Position numbers and translations under genes: made by a program
From: Planctomycetota bacterium
Lineage (GTDB): Bacteria; Planctomycetota; JAPUJT01
Direction: 5' to 3'
DNA length: 64,000 nucleotides
Assembly: GCA_027296055.1 (NCBI GenBank)
Contig: JAPUJT010000066.1
Span: 1 to 64,000, forward strand
Shown here: piece by piece, positions 32,908 to 40,878 of the stretch
How positions within the stretch are numbered: the first letter of the stretch is position 1
Layout of the letters: the number at the start of each line of letters is the position of its first letter
The notes under the pieces: model-generated
The model's input: the letters and a program-made list of their open reading frames with translations, nothing else
Database searches by the model: none
Told to the model about the DNA's origin: nothing

Positions 32908-34779
32908 CTACTGCCGAGCCAGGACGTGGGATCCCCCCGAGTCGATGTCTGCGACGCCGGAGAGGTAGCCGGACGGGTCCGACGGATCGAGGACAGGAAT
33001 GGGAAGGGAACGCGGGATGGTCGTGCCGTCGCCCAGCTGGCCCCAGAGGTTCGAGCCCCAGGTCCGGACGGTTCCGTCGCCAAGCAGCGAGACCGTGTGG
33101 CCGGCCCCGGCGTCAACGTCGATCACATTCGTGAGAAAACCGGTGGGGTCGCTCGGATGCTCCACCTGGATCGGCGTCGACCGATCCATGATCATTCCGT
33201 CGCCGAGCTGTCCGTTGCCTCCATCTCCCCAGGCGCGAACTGTATTGTCGCCCAGGATGGCGACGCAGTGATACCATCCGGAAGCTATGAAGATGGCCCC
33301 TTGCAGAAAGCCTGTCGCGTCCGGAGGATCCGTCACCTGAACGGGGACCAGGCTGCGACCGAGGACGCCTCCGTCACCGAGCTGTCCGTCCCGATTCTGT
33401 CCCCAGGCCCAGACGGTCCCGTTCCCTTTCATCCCCAGGCTGTGCTCGAACCCGGCATCGGCGGAAACGACCCCCTGCAGTAAGCCCGAGACATCTCCCG
33501 GATCGGTCACCTGGATCGGGACGGAGCTGGAATTCACCGAGTCATCGCCAAGCTGGCCTTGCAGGTTTTCGCCCCAGGCCCAGACGGTTCCATCTCCCTT
33601 CACCCCGAGCGTGAAGCGGCCGCCCGCCGCTATCGCGACGATCCCCGTCAAGAATCCGGTGGGATCGCCGAGATCGATCACCTGGGCCGCGATCAGAACA
33701 TTGTTGAGGCGCGTCCCGTCCCCGATCTGCCCCATGTTGTTGAACCCCCATGCCCAGACCGTCCCATCCGTCTTCAAGGCGACGGAGTGGTCTCCGCCGA
33801 GAGCGATGCGGTCGACTACGGTCAAGAATCCGGTCGGATCCGTCGGCTCCATCACCTGGACCGGGACGTCTCTCGACACGCCGGCGCCGTCACCGAGCTG
33901 GCCGGAGTTGCCCAGGCCCCACATCCGCACCGTCTCGTCGGTCAGCACAGCGCCGGAATGGAGATCGCCCCCGACGAGGGCGGAGACATTCTTCAGGAAT
34001 CCGGAAGGATCGTTCGGATCCACCACCTCCACGGGCGTGTATCGATGTATCACCGTCTGGTCTCCGATCTGACCGTCGGAGTTGTATCCCCAAGCCCGGG
34101 AGACGTCGACGGTAGGTCGGAGAGTCACGTCGATCGAATCCGTGGACGAGTTGCCCACATCGTCCCACGCCGCAACCGTGATCGGGTTCGGGCCGATGGC
34201 GAGGGTGATCGGGACATCCCAGATCGTCGTGCCGTTCGCCGTCCCCGAGCCGCCCGTCGCGGTGTTCAACCAGGTCACGCTGACCACGGCTACGTCATCG
34301 GCCGCTGTTCCGCCAAGCAAGAGTGGAGTCCCGCTCGTGGTATGAGTTACGGTCGTGGTGGGTGTGGTGATCACGATCGAAGGATTCGTCTGGTCCAGCG
34401 TGACGGTGATCGAGTCGGTCGCCATGTTGCTGGCCGCATCGAATGCCGTGACCGTGACGAGGTTGCTTCCTGCCGCCAGGTCGATCATCGCCGTCCAGTT
34501 CATGAGGCCGGTGGCCGTTCCGGAGGCGCCCGTGGCAGAGTTCGTCCACTCCACACGGTCGAGCCCCCGGTTGTCCGAGGCGGTTCCGCCCAGGAGGAGG
34601 GGTGTGACGTTGGTGCTGTGTGTCTGCGCCGAGGTCGGCGATTCGATCGACACGGTGGGAACACCCTGGTCTCCGTGCCCGCCACCTCCGCCCCCCCCGC
34701 ACGATGGAAGGAAGGGAAGGATCAGGATCCCTCCGGCGGCGGTCGCCAGGATCAAGACGCAGCGCAACCCGGGGTGCAT
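32908..34779 (-). CDS. RCC1-repeat lipoprotein (7 repeats)
   Basis: A 623-residue lipoprotein. The signal peptide ends in the lipobox LPSC before a Gly tract. Two Ig-like domains follow, each starting with a P-T/S-x-x-I-x-x-P-T motif. Seven RCC1-type repeats (AWGxNxxGQLGDG) complete the protein, enough for one seven-bladed propeller. It is the half-size relative of the 14-repeat protein at 23635-26679. The ATG 34779 has GAGGAG upstream. Confidence 0.88.
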   Translation of the reverse strand: MHPGLRCVLILATAAGGILILPFLPSCGGGGGGGHGDQGVPTVSIESPTSAQTHSTNVTPLLLGGTASDNRGLDRVEWTNSATGASGTATGLMNWTAMIDLAAGSNLVTVTAFDAASNMATDSITVTLDQTNPSIVITTPTTTVTHTTSGTPLLLGGTAADDVAVVSVTWLNTATGGSGTANGTTIWDVPITLAIGPNPITVAAWDDVGNSSTDSIDVTLRPTVDVSRAWGYNSDGQIGDQTVIHRYTPVEVVDPNDPSGFLKNVSALVGGDLHSGAVLTDETVRMWGLGNSGQLGDGAGVSRDVPVQVMEPTDPTGFLTVVDRIALGGDHSVALKTDGTVWAWGFNNMGQIGDGTRLNNVLIAAQVIDLGDPTGFLTGIVAIAAGGRFTLGVKGDGTVWAWGENLQGQLGDDSVNSSSVPIQVTDPGDVSGLLQGVVSADAGFEHSLGMKGNGTVWAWGQNRDGQLGDGGVLGRSLVPVQVTDPPDATGFLQGAIFIASGWYHCVAILGDNTVRAWGDGGNGQLGDGMIMDRSTPIQVEHPSDPTGFLTNVIDVDAGAGHTVSLLGDGTVRTWGSNLWGQLGDGTTIPRSLPIPVLDPSDPSGYLSGVADIDSGGSHVLARQ

Positions 34780-34817
34780 CGTACCATCTCCTCGAGCCTC
34801 CCCGATGACGGGTGGCA

Positions 34818-35693
34818 TCAGCTCGCGATCTTACCCATCCGACCTGCCTGGTAGTCGGCGATCGCCTTGTGGATCTCTTCCTTGGTGTTCATGACGAACG
34901 GTCCGTACCGGACCATCGGCTCGCGCAGTGGCACACCGGTGAGCAGGAGGATCTGCGCCGCGGCATCCTGGTCGGCCGGCACGGAAAGCCGGATCGAGGA
35001 CCCTGGGCCGAACACGGCGAGCTTTCCGGCAGCGATCTTGCGTTTGTCTCGACCGGTGACGACCTGCCCCGAGAAGACATAGGCCATCGCCTGGTGATCC
35101 TCCGGGATCTCCGGGGTCGTGCTACCCCCGGGTTTTATCGTGTAATGCAAATACATGATGGGCGTTCGTGTCTCGATCGCCGCGGTCTTGCCGAGGGCCT
35201 CCCCCGCGATGACCCGGACCCCGACGAGACCGTCCTCGCTCGTCGCCTCCGGGATCTTGTCCTTGGGGAGCTCTTGATAGCGGGGCGCGATCATCTTGTC
35301 ACGAGCGAGGAGGTTTACCCAGAGCTGAAAGCCGTGGGAGTGTCCCCCCGTACGTCGGAACTCCTTCTCGGGCATCTCCGAGTGGACGACGCCGACTCCC
35401 GCTGTCATCCACTGAACATCCCCGGGCCCGATGACTCCAGATGCACCGGCGGAGTCCTTGTGCTGCATCTTCCCCTCGAGCATGTAGGTCACCGTCTCGA
35501 AGCCCCGGTGAGGATGATCGGGAGCGCCGATCGCCTTGCCGGGCTCCCAGTCGACCGGACCCATCTCATCGAGCAGAAGGAACGGGTCTACCTGTTGGAG
35601 TTCGGGGGCGGGAAACGGCCGGCGCACAGGGAACCCTCCCCCTTCGATGGTTTCGACGGCATCGACGATGGAATCGATCGCTCGTTCCTTCAT
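34818..35693 (-). CDS. Pirin family protein
   Basis: A 291-residue bicupin. The N-terminal cupin has HPHRGFETVTYMLEG, with the His and Glu that bind iron, and VGVVHSEMP. The C-terminal pirin domain includes YLHYTIKPGGSTT. Pirins bind a metal; some have quercetinase activity, others are regulators. The ATG at 35693 lies 5 bp after the read-through stop of the upstream rhodanese-like gene, so the two genes form an operon. A TTG three codons upstream is less likely. Confidence 0.92.
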   Translation of the reverse strand: MKERAIDSIVDAVETIEGGGFPVRRPFPAPELQQVDPFLLLDEMGPVDWEPGKAIGAPDHPHRGFETVTYMLEGKMQHKDSAGASGVIGPGDVQWMTAGVGVVHSEMPEKEFRRTGGHSHGFQLWVNLLARDKMIAPRYQELPKDKIPEATSEDGLVGVRVIAGEALGKTAAIETRTPIMYLHYTIKPGGSTTPEIPEDHQAMAYVFSGQVVTGRDKRKIAAGKLAVFGPGSSIRLSVPADQDAAAQILLLTGVPLREPMVRYGPFVMNTKEEIHKAIADYQAGRMGKIAS

Positions 35694-35698
35694 TCTAT

Positions 35699-36028
35699 TC
35701 AACCCACGCTCCCCATCGGGTAACCCGCTGACTTCCAGGCGTCGACTCCCCCATCGAGGATCTTGGCGCCGGTGTAACCTTGACCCACGTATTCCGCTGC
35801 CAGACCGGCAGCGGTGGCGTCCTCGGGTCAGGCGCAGTAGAAGACGAGATCGTGATCCTTGCCGAGAGAGGAGAGCTGGCTCTCGAACTTCGAATAGGCC
35901 GTGGCTCCCTCGAGAGCCAGTGCCTGAAACTTTGCATCATCCTTGTAGCTGCAGACGAGCATCGTGGATGCTCCGGACTGCAACCTGGCTCGTACGTCTT
36001 GCACCGAAATCCGAGTTGGCTCGCTCAT
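35699..36028 (-). CDS. Rhodanese-like selenoprotein (Sec predicted at in-frame UGA)
   Basis: A 110-codon frame (109 residues plus stop), ATG 36028 with AGGGAGA about 8 nt upstream. Codon 67 is UGA (35828-35830). Before it the product reads ...DHDLVFYCA and after it PEDATAAGLAAEYVGQGY...ILDGGVDAWKSAGYP. Both parts belong to one rhodanese domain: the UGA sits at the catalytic Cys position of the 'YCxCP' motif, and GGVDAWKSAGYP is the usual domain end. A SECIS-like hairpin starts 13 nt later. The frame ends 5 bp before pirin. Rhodanese-related selenoproteins have been reported before, in metagenomic surveys, as I recall. Without selenocysteine it would be a 66-residue inactive fragment. Sulfur- or selenium-transfer activity is inferred. 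Confidence 0.75.
35794..35814 (-). promoter_or_regulatory. Bacterial SECIS element
   Basis: Minus-strand RNA: CCGCUGCC pairs perfectly with GGCAGCGG around the loop GGUCU. The stem begins 13 nt and the loop 21 nt after the UGA. The E. coli fdhF SECIS, as I recall it, also presents GGUCU in its apical loop about 18 nt after the UGA. The hairpin also encodes the conserved TAAGLAA protein segment, so it serves both purposes. Confidence 0.75.
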
Positions 36029-36545
36029 CCAAGTCTCCCTCTAGCCCAGGATTTTCTCAGGCTTCTTGCTGCGACGGTTAACAGGACAATCATCACCCGA
36101 CTCCGATCTCCATTGGACAATACGGCCTCATTCCCCGTCAACCCCCCCGTCATGGAAGTGTTCGCCGCGTCAACGATTCCTTTCATTTCCGGGCGAGCCT
36201 GCAGCACTTCGGGGCTGGCCAGCGTCTAGTTCCTTTGACTGGCTTTCCAATTCTCGCGACGGCCTGACGCTGGGTGCCACCCGACTTCGGAGGAAACTGG
36301 CACACCCGCGCCGGAGTCCTTTCAATGAAAGGCCTTACGTCGACTGGTCCTCCGACAGAGCGGAGGACCAACGGAAGCGTCGATGTTCGAATTGGATCTA
36401 CGCTGGTCACGATGGGGAAAATATCCGAAACTCGTGTAGCTTGTGCCTGTTTACTCTAATGGGGGTGGGTCCGGTCCGTCGGGCCGGAATCAACGTACGA
36501 ATCTTGAGTTGGACGCGGACCTTTGAGAAGAGAAGGAGGCTCTTT
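36029..36545. other. Divergent intergenic region
   Basis: 517 bp between the rhodanese-like gene (leftward) and the DUF1800 gene (rightward). Short frames are present but unsupported. It holds the promoters of both operons. An AAGGAGG at about 36533-36539 is the ribosome binding site of the DUF1800 gene. Confidence 0.45.
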
Positions 36546-38090
36546 ATGAGTCAACATTCCTCGTGGTGGCCACGCGCCGCCCTTGCCGCTCTTCTCTCCG
36601 TTGCCGTTGCCGCTGGATGCGGTGGGGGCGGGGGAGGGGGGAGCAAAGGATCCTCGGACTCGGAGTCCCTGGACCCTAAGACTTCTGCGCTAACGGACGA
36701 CGACATCAGACACTTCCTGTCTCGCACGCGCTTCGCGAGCAACGAAATCGAGCTCGCGAACGTCAAGGCCGCCGGCCTCGACAGCTATGTCGACGCAATG
36801 CTCATTTTCCAGACGAGCACGGCCGTGGAGAATCAGGCCCTCAATGAGGTCGCGCTGATCAATCCGAGCTTCGATCCGAACTTTCCCAACCGGAACGACC
36901 TGAGGTACTACTGGGAATACATCTTGATAAACAACCCCAACGCCTTCCAGGAAGTGATGGCCATGTTCTGGCACGATCACTTCGGGGTCTCCTCCGACGT
37001 GCTGGGCCGGGAAGAGGGCTGGTGGATGTTCAGTCACATAAGATTGCTCCGGAGCGCCAACGCGGTCGGCAGCCTCACCGACTTCATGTACGACGTATCG
37101 ACGGATTGGGCGATGCTCCGTTTCCTCGACGGGCTGAACAGCCAGAGAGGGAGGCCCAACGAGAACTTCGCCCGTGAGCTGTGGGAGCTGTTCACCCTCG
37201 GCCGGGACAACGGCTACACCCAGGTCGATATCGAGGAGGCAGCTCGCTCCTTGACGGGGTATCGTGCGCTGACGAACCCGCTCCCGGTGGACAACCGATA
37301 TGTCGTCTTCGAAGCCAATCGACACGACCCCACGGACAAGACGATCTTCGGAACCCTTCTGCCCGGGAGAAGCGGCGCCAACGGGTTCCTGGAGTATCGT
37401 GACTTGATCGACCTCACCTTCACCCAGCGCCCCGCGAGGGAGTTCATCACCACGAAGCTCTTCGAGTACTTCGTCTACAAGAACCCCTCCCAGAACGTGG
37501 TCGACGAGCTGGTCACGATCCTGCAGAGCAATAACGACAACGTCGGCCCGTTGCTCAAGACGATATTCCTATCGAAAGCCTTCTACTCCGCCAAGGGCCA
37601 GGAAGGTATCGTCAAGAACCCCGTCGATCACACGATCGGGTTCATTCGCGCGACGGGCCTGCGAATCCGACTCAACGGATTCCGCTGGCTGGACGACTAC
37701 CTATTCAACATGGGAATGCAGCCCACGCAGCCTCCCAGCGTGAACGGCTGGCCGGAAGGATCTCTCTGGCTCTCCTCCGCCGCGATGGTCGAGAGGGCCA
37801 ATGTGATTCACCGCGCAATCACGGAGAGGTCGATCAGCGTCGATCCGTTGCTGCCTCCACCGGCCCAGCGGTCCTCCGCCGAGGTCGTGGATGAGTTGAC
37901 GAATCTGATGAGACTGAAGCTGGCGACGGTCGAACGAACCGAATACATCAACTATCTGGACACCAACCGGGATGCGGCAGGTAACGTCTTCTCGGATCCG
38001 TTCGATGGGAACGACCCCATTCACGTGGACGAGCGTGTGCGCGGCCTCCTGTACGTCATGGCCCAGCACCCCACTTACCACATCCGATAG
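36546..38090 (+). CDS. DUF1800 family lipoprotein
   Basis: A 514-residue exported protein with lipobox AAGC followed by a Gly tract. The DUF1800 body shows IRHFLSRTRFASNEIEL, VMAMFWHDHFGVSS, NENFARELWELFTLGRDNGYTQVDIEEAARSLTGYRA and SPVD-like FFVYKNPSQ segments. The family is always linked to a DUF1501 gene, which follows 11 bp later. The function is unknown; proposed roles involve secreted or cell-surface sulfatase-like pathways. Good SD AAGGAGG, ATG at 36546. Confidence 0.9.
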   Translation: MSQHSSWWPRAALAALLSVAVAAGCGGGGGGGSKGSSDSESLDPKTSALTDDDIRHFLSRTRFASNEIELANVKAAGLDSYVDAMLIFQTSTAVENQALNEVALINPSFDPNFPNRNDLRYYWEYILINNPNAFQEVMAMFWHDHFGVSSDVLGREEGWWMFSHIRLLRSANAVGSLTDFMYDVSTDWAMLRFLDGLNSQRGRPNENFARELWELFTLGRDNGYTQVDIEEAARSLTGYRALTNPLPVDNRYVVFEANRHDPTDKTIFGTLLPGRSGANGFLEYRDLIDLTFTQRPAREFITTKLFEYFVYKNPSQNVVDELVTILQSNNDNVGPLLKTIFLSKAFYSAKGQEGIVKNPVDHTIGFIRATGLRIRLNGFRWLDDYLFNMGMQPTQPPSVNGWPEGSLWLSSAAMVERANVIHRAITERSISVDPLLPPPAQRSSAEVVDELTNLMRLKLATVERTEYINYLDTNRDAAGNVFSDPFDGNDPIHVDERVRGLLYVMAQHPTYHIR

Positions 38091-38101
38091 GGAGAAAAAG
38101 T

Positions 38102-39412
38102 ATGTGCAAAGAGTGTGATCTGGTCAAAGGCCTGTCCCGGCGCGATTTCCTGCGCTACACCCTGATGGGTACCGGGATTGCCGCGCTGGGGCCGTTCGGC
38201 AATATGATGCCGAACGCCAGCGCGGAGCCGTCGATGATGCCTCCCGGCAGCCAGAATATCGCCGTGGTGATCAACCTCTACGGCGGGAACGATGGGTTCA
38301 ACACCGTCGTCCCCGTGAACCTGGCGAACTACTACCTGCAGCGGGGTGCTCTGGCACTCGACCCGCTCGTCGACCCGTTGATCTCCTTGAACACGCCCCC
38401 GGGGCCGACAAACACGAACTACATGCTCCATCCGGCCCTGACGAATATCGGCCAGCTCTGGACCGAGGGGTCTCTGGCCATCGTCAACAAGGTGGGCTAT
38501 CCGACGGCGAACCTCAGCCACTTCTTGAGCCAGGACATCTGGAGCTACGGGGTCCGAGGCAACTTCTCCGGCCTCCCCATAAACCGGAGCGGCTGGATCG
38601 CCCGATTCGCCGACCTTTACGCCCAGACCCCGACCGGCGCCGTATCGGTCTACCAGGGACGGCCGCTCGATTTCGTCGGCGGCGCCGTCGCCACACCGTT
38701 CCAGGTGCAAAGCCTGGGGCGCTTCGACTTCCAGGTGGACAACTCCTACCCGGACAATCACCTGCACCGCATAGAAACGATCAAGAACACGCTTGCCGCC
38801 ACATCCCGGACCGGGCTCTCCGACGAGATCGCCACGGCCATCTCGCAGGCCCACGATCTCTCCGGTCAGGTCCAGCAGGCCGTTGGCACCTTCAACGACC
38901 CGGGGACATACGGCAACACCAACCTCGGACGCTACCTGAGGGACATCGCGATCCTGATCGAGGGTGGGTTCGACACCCAGATCTTCTTCACCGGCTTTGG
39001 CGGTTTCGACCACCACAGCAATCAGCTTGGAAACCACTACAACCTCCTCGCGCGTCTCGATAACGAGGTGGGCGCCTTTGCAGACAACATGAAGGCGCTC
39101 GGTGTCTGGAATCAGATGGTCATCGCCGTGGTGTCCGAATTCGGTCGCCGGAACTACGCGAACGGTTCGGCGGGCACGGATCACGGAACCGCGAACTCCA
39201 TCCTGTTCCTCGGCGGAGCCGTCAACGGAGGAGTCTACGGTCCGGATTACACGGAAGCCGACCTGGGCACGGATGAGACCAAGCGGTATGCCGACTACGA
39301 GATCGACTTCAGGTCCCTCTACAAGGAGGTCCTGCAGGGTCACCTCAATGTGGATCCGGCGCCCATTTTCCCCGAGCAGCAGACCTATGACGGCGTGCTC
39401 GGCATCGTTTAG
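38102..39412 (+). CDS. DUF1501 family protein with Tat-type signal
   Basis: A 436-residue protein with a twin-arginine-like leader (LSRRDFLRYTLMGTGIAALG). The body carries DUF1501 features: VVINLYGGNDGFNTVVP, HPALTNIGQLW, LSHFLSQDIW, FGGFDHHSNQ and VSEFGRRNYANGSAGTDHGTA. The fold is related to alkaline phosphatase/sulfatase. It is 11 bp downstream of DUF1800, forming the usual pair. Probably periplasmic; substrate unknown. Confidence 0.92.
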   Translation: MCKECDLVKGLSRRDFLRYTLMGTGIAALGPFGNMMPNASAEPSMMPPGSQNIAVVINLYGGNDGFNTVVPVNLANYYLQRGALALDPLVDPLISLNTPPGPTNTNYMLHPALTNIGQLWTEGSLAIVNKVGYPTANLSHFLSQDIWSYGVRGNFSGLPINRSGWIARFADLYAQTPTGAVSVYQGRPLDFVGGAVATPFQVQSLGRFDFQVDNSYPDNHLHRIETIKNTLAATSRTGLSDEIATAISQAHDLSGQVQQAVGTFNDPGTYGNTNLGRYLRDIAILIEGGFDTQIFFTGFGGFDHHSNQLGNHYNLLARLDNEVGAFADNMKALGVWNQMVIAVVSEFGRRNYANGSAGTDHGTANSILFLGGAVNGGVYGPDYTEADLGTDETKRYADYEIDFRSLYKEVLQGHLNVDPAPIFPEQQTYDGVLGIV

Positions 39413-39421
39413 GGCTTATTC

Positions 39422-40579
39422 ATGAACTGGTCGACCAGGGTCATGAGCTGGTCCACCAGGCTGGCCCGAGCTGGAATTCTGGCAATTACCCTCGCTTTCC
39501 TCGCCACGTGCGGGGAAAGCGGGGGTTCCCGTTCCGGTAAGCCGCCTCCCCCTCCTCCCCCTCCTCCTCCGGCCGGCTTCGATTTCCTAGAGGCCGGGTT
39601 CGATGGGGCCCTGCTCCATACCGGGCTCGATGTCCCCGTGAAGATGGCCCTCGCTCCGGATGGCCGCCTCTTCTTCAACGAGCTGAGGATGGGAAACGTC
39701 CGGGTCATCGATGCCACCGGGCAGCTTCTCCCGACGCCCTTCGCGACGCTCGCCGTGCTGCAGGGAGCGGAGCAGGGTCTCCTGGGTATCGCCCTGGACC
39801 CGGGGTTTTCCACCAACGGGTACGTCTACGTCGTGCCTTGCTCACCTTCACCGGATCGGATGCGTGTCGTCCGTTACACGGATGTCGGAAACTTCGGCAC
39901 CGCCGAGACGACAATCATCGATAACCTGCCGGTCGGTGTGATCAACAACGCCGGGGACATCCAGTTTGCCCTCGATGGGACGATGTTCCTGAGCATCGGG
40001 GACTACGATATCCCTGCTCTCGCCCAGACGGACGGGGAGATGGCGGGGCGTGTACATCGCTTCAACACCGACGGCACCATTCCGATCGACAATCCGGACC
40101 CCACAAGCTCGGAGTGGGTGAGAGGATTGAGAAACTCCTTCGACCTGGCCGTCCACCCCACGACGGGTTACCTGTTCGGCTCCGAGAACGGTCCCACGTC
40201 CGATGATGAGATCAATGTGATGATAGGCGGGAGGAATCACGAGTGGCCGAGCCTCCCTCCGGGTTTCCCCGGCTCGCAGATCGGGCTGAGGGTCATCAGA
40301 TGGTCTCCCGTGATCGTGCCGACCGGAATCGCCTGGCACGATGGCACTTCCTTCGGCCCGGAATACGCGGACAACCTGTTCGTGGCCGGTTACGACGACA
40401 ACGACGTGCGACGCCTGGTGCTGATCGGCTGGGCCCCCAGCGACATCAATATCGAGCTGCCGTTCGCGCAGTTCGAGGACCGTGGGATAGACAACAAACC
40501 TCTCGACATCGTGGTGGCGCCGGACGGCAGCCTTTACGTCTCGACCTTCACCGGCATCTGGCGCATCTGGAAGATTTAG
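39422..40579 (+). CDS. PQQ-dependent sugar dehydrogenase-like lipoprotein
   Basis: A 385-residue protein with lipobox FLATC followed by a Pro-rich linker (eight or more consecutive prolines). The body matches the glucose/sorbosone dehydrogenase beta-propeller: MALAPDGRLFFNELRMGNVRVI, QGLLGIALDPGFSTNGYVYV and the SENGPTSDDEINVM segment. Enzymes of this family oxidise sugars with PQQ in the periplasm. PQQ-binding residues were not checked in full. It starts 9 bp after DUF1501 and probably belongs to the same operon. Confidence 0.85.
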   Translation: MNWSTRVMSWSTRLARAGILAITLAFLATCGESGGSRSGKPPPPPPPPPPAGFDFLEAGFDGALLHTGLDVPVKMALAPDGRLFFNELRMGNVRVIDATGQLLPTPFATLAVLQGAEQGLLGIALDPGFSTNGYVYVVPCSPSPDRMRVVRYTDVGNFGTAETTIIDNLPVGVINNAGDIQFALDGTMFLSIGDYDIPALAQTDGEMAGRVHRFNTDGTIPIDNPDPTSSEWVRGLRNSFDLAVHPTTGYLFGSENGPTSDDEINVMIGGRNHEWPSLPPGFPGSQIGLRVIRWSPVIVPTGIAWHDGTSFGPEYADNLFVAGYDDNDVRRLVLIGWAPSDINIELPFAQFEDRGIDNKPLDIVVAPDGSLYVSTFTGIWRIWKI

Positions 40580-40621
40580 CCCGTATTTCTCACAGGCTTC
40601 CTGCTGCGGTCGACCCCGTTG

Positions 40622-40642
40622 GGACCGTCCGCTGGACGGTCT
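40622..40642. terminator. Hairpin after sugar dehydrogenase-like gene
   Basis: GACCGTCC pairs with GGACGGTC around GCT, ~45 bp after the stop at 40579. No T-run follows, only TAAATCCCCC. The rest of 40580-40878 shows no gene. Confidence 0.35.
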
Positions 40643-40878
40643 AAATCCCCCAAAAAACTCTTCCCATCCCGCCCGAGCCCGGTCTATGATGGAGGGGCTT
40701 TCCGGCTCACGGGAAGGGTTGCCGTCGAGATCTAGGGAGCGTCCTCCTCGAAGACGCATATCCTCGATTCCCAACACCTTCCACGGGGGTCGAGCCGGAA
40801 GTCGCCATTTCAAAGGGGTCAACCAAATTTCAGCAAGGGGCGCTAGCGGCACGTCGCGGCATCCCGAGGGAGGGTCGG

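Noticed and set aside
33559-34854. 431-codon plus-strand frame opposite the second RCC1 gene
   Set aside because: Composition is that of an antisense shadow; the RCC1 repeats on the minus strand are clear.
35699-36028. Rhodanese gene as a simple nonsense-mutated pseudogene
   Set aside because: The single stop is UGA at the catalytic Cys site, has a SECIS-type hairpin at the right distance, and the frame continues intact to the pirin gene.
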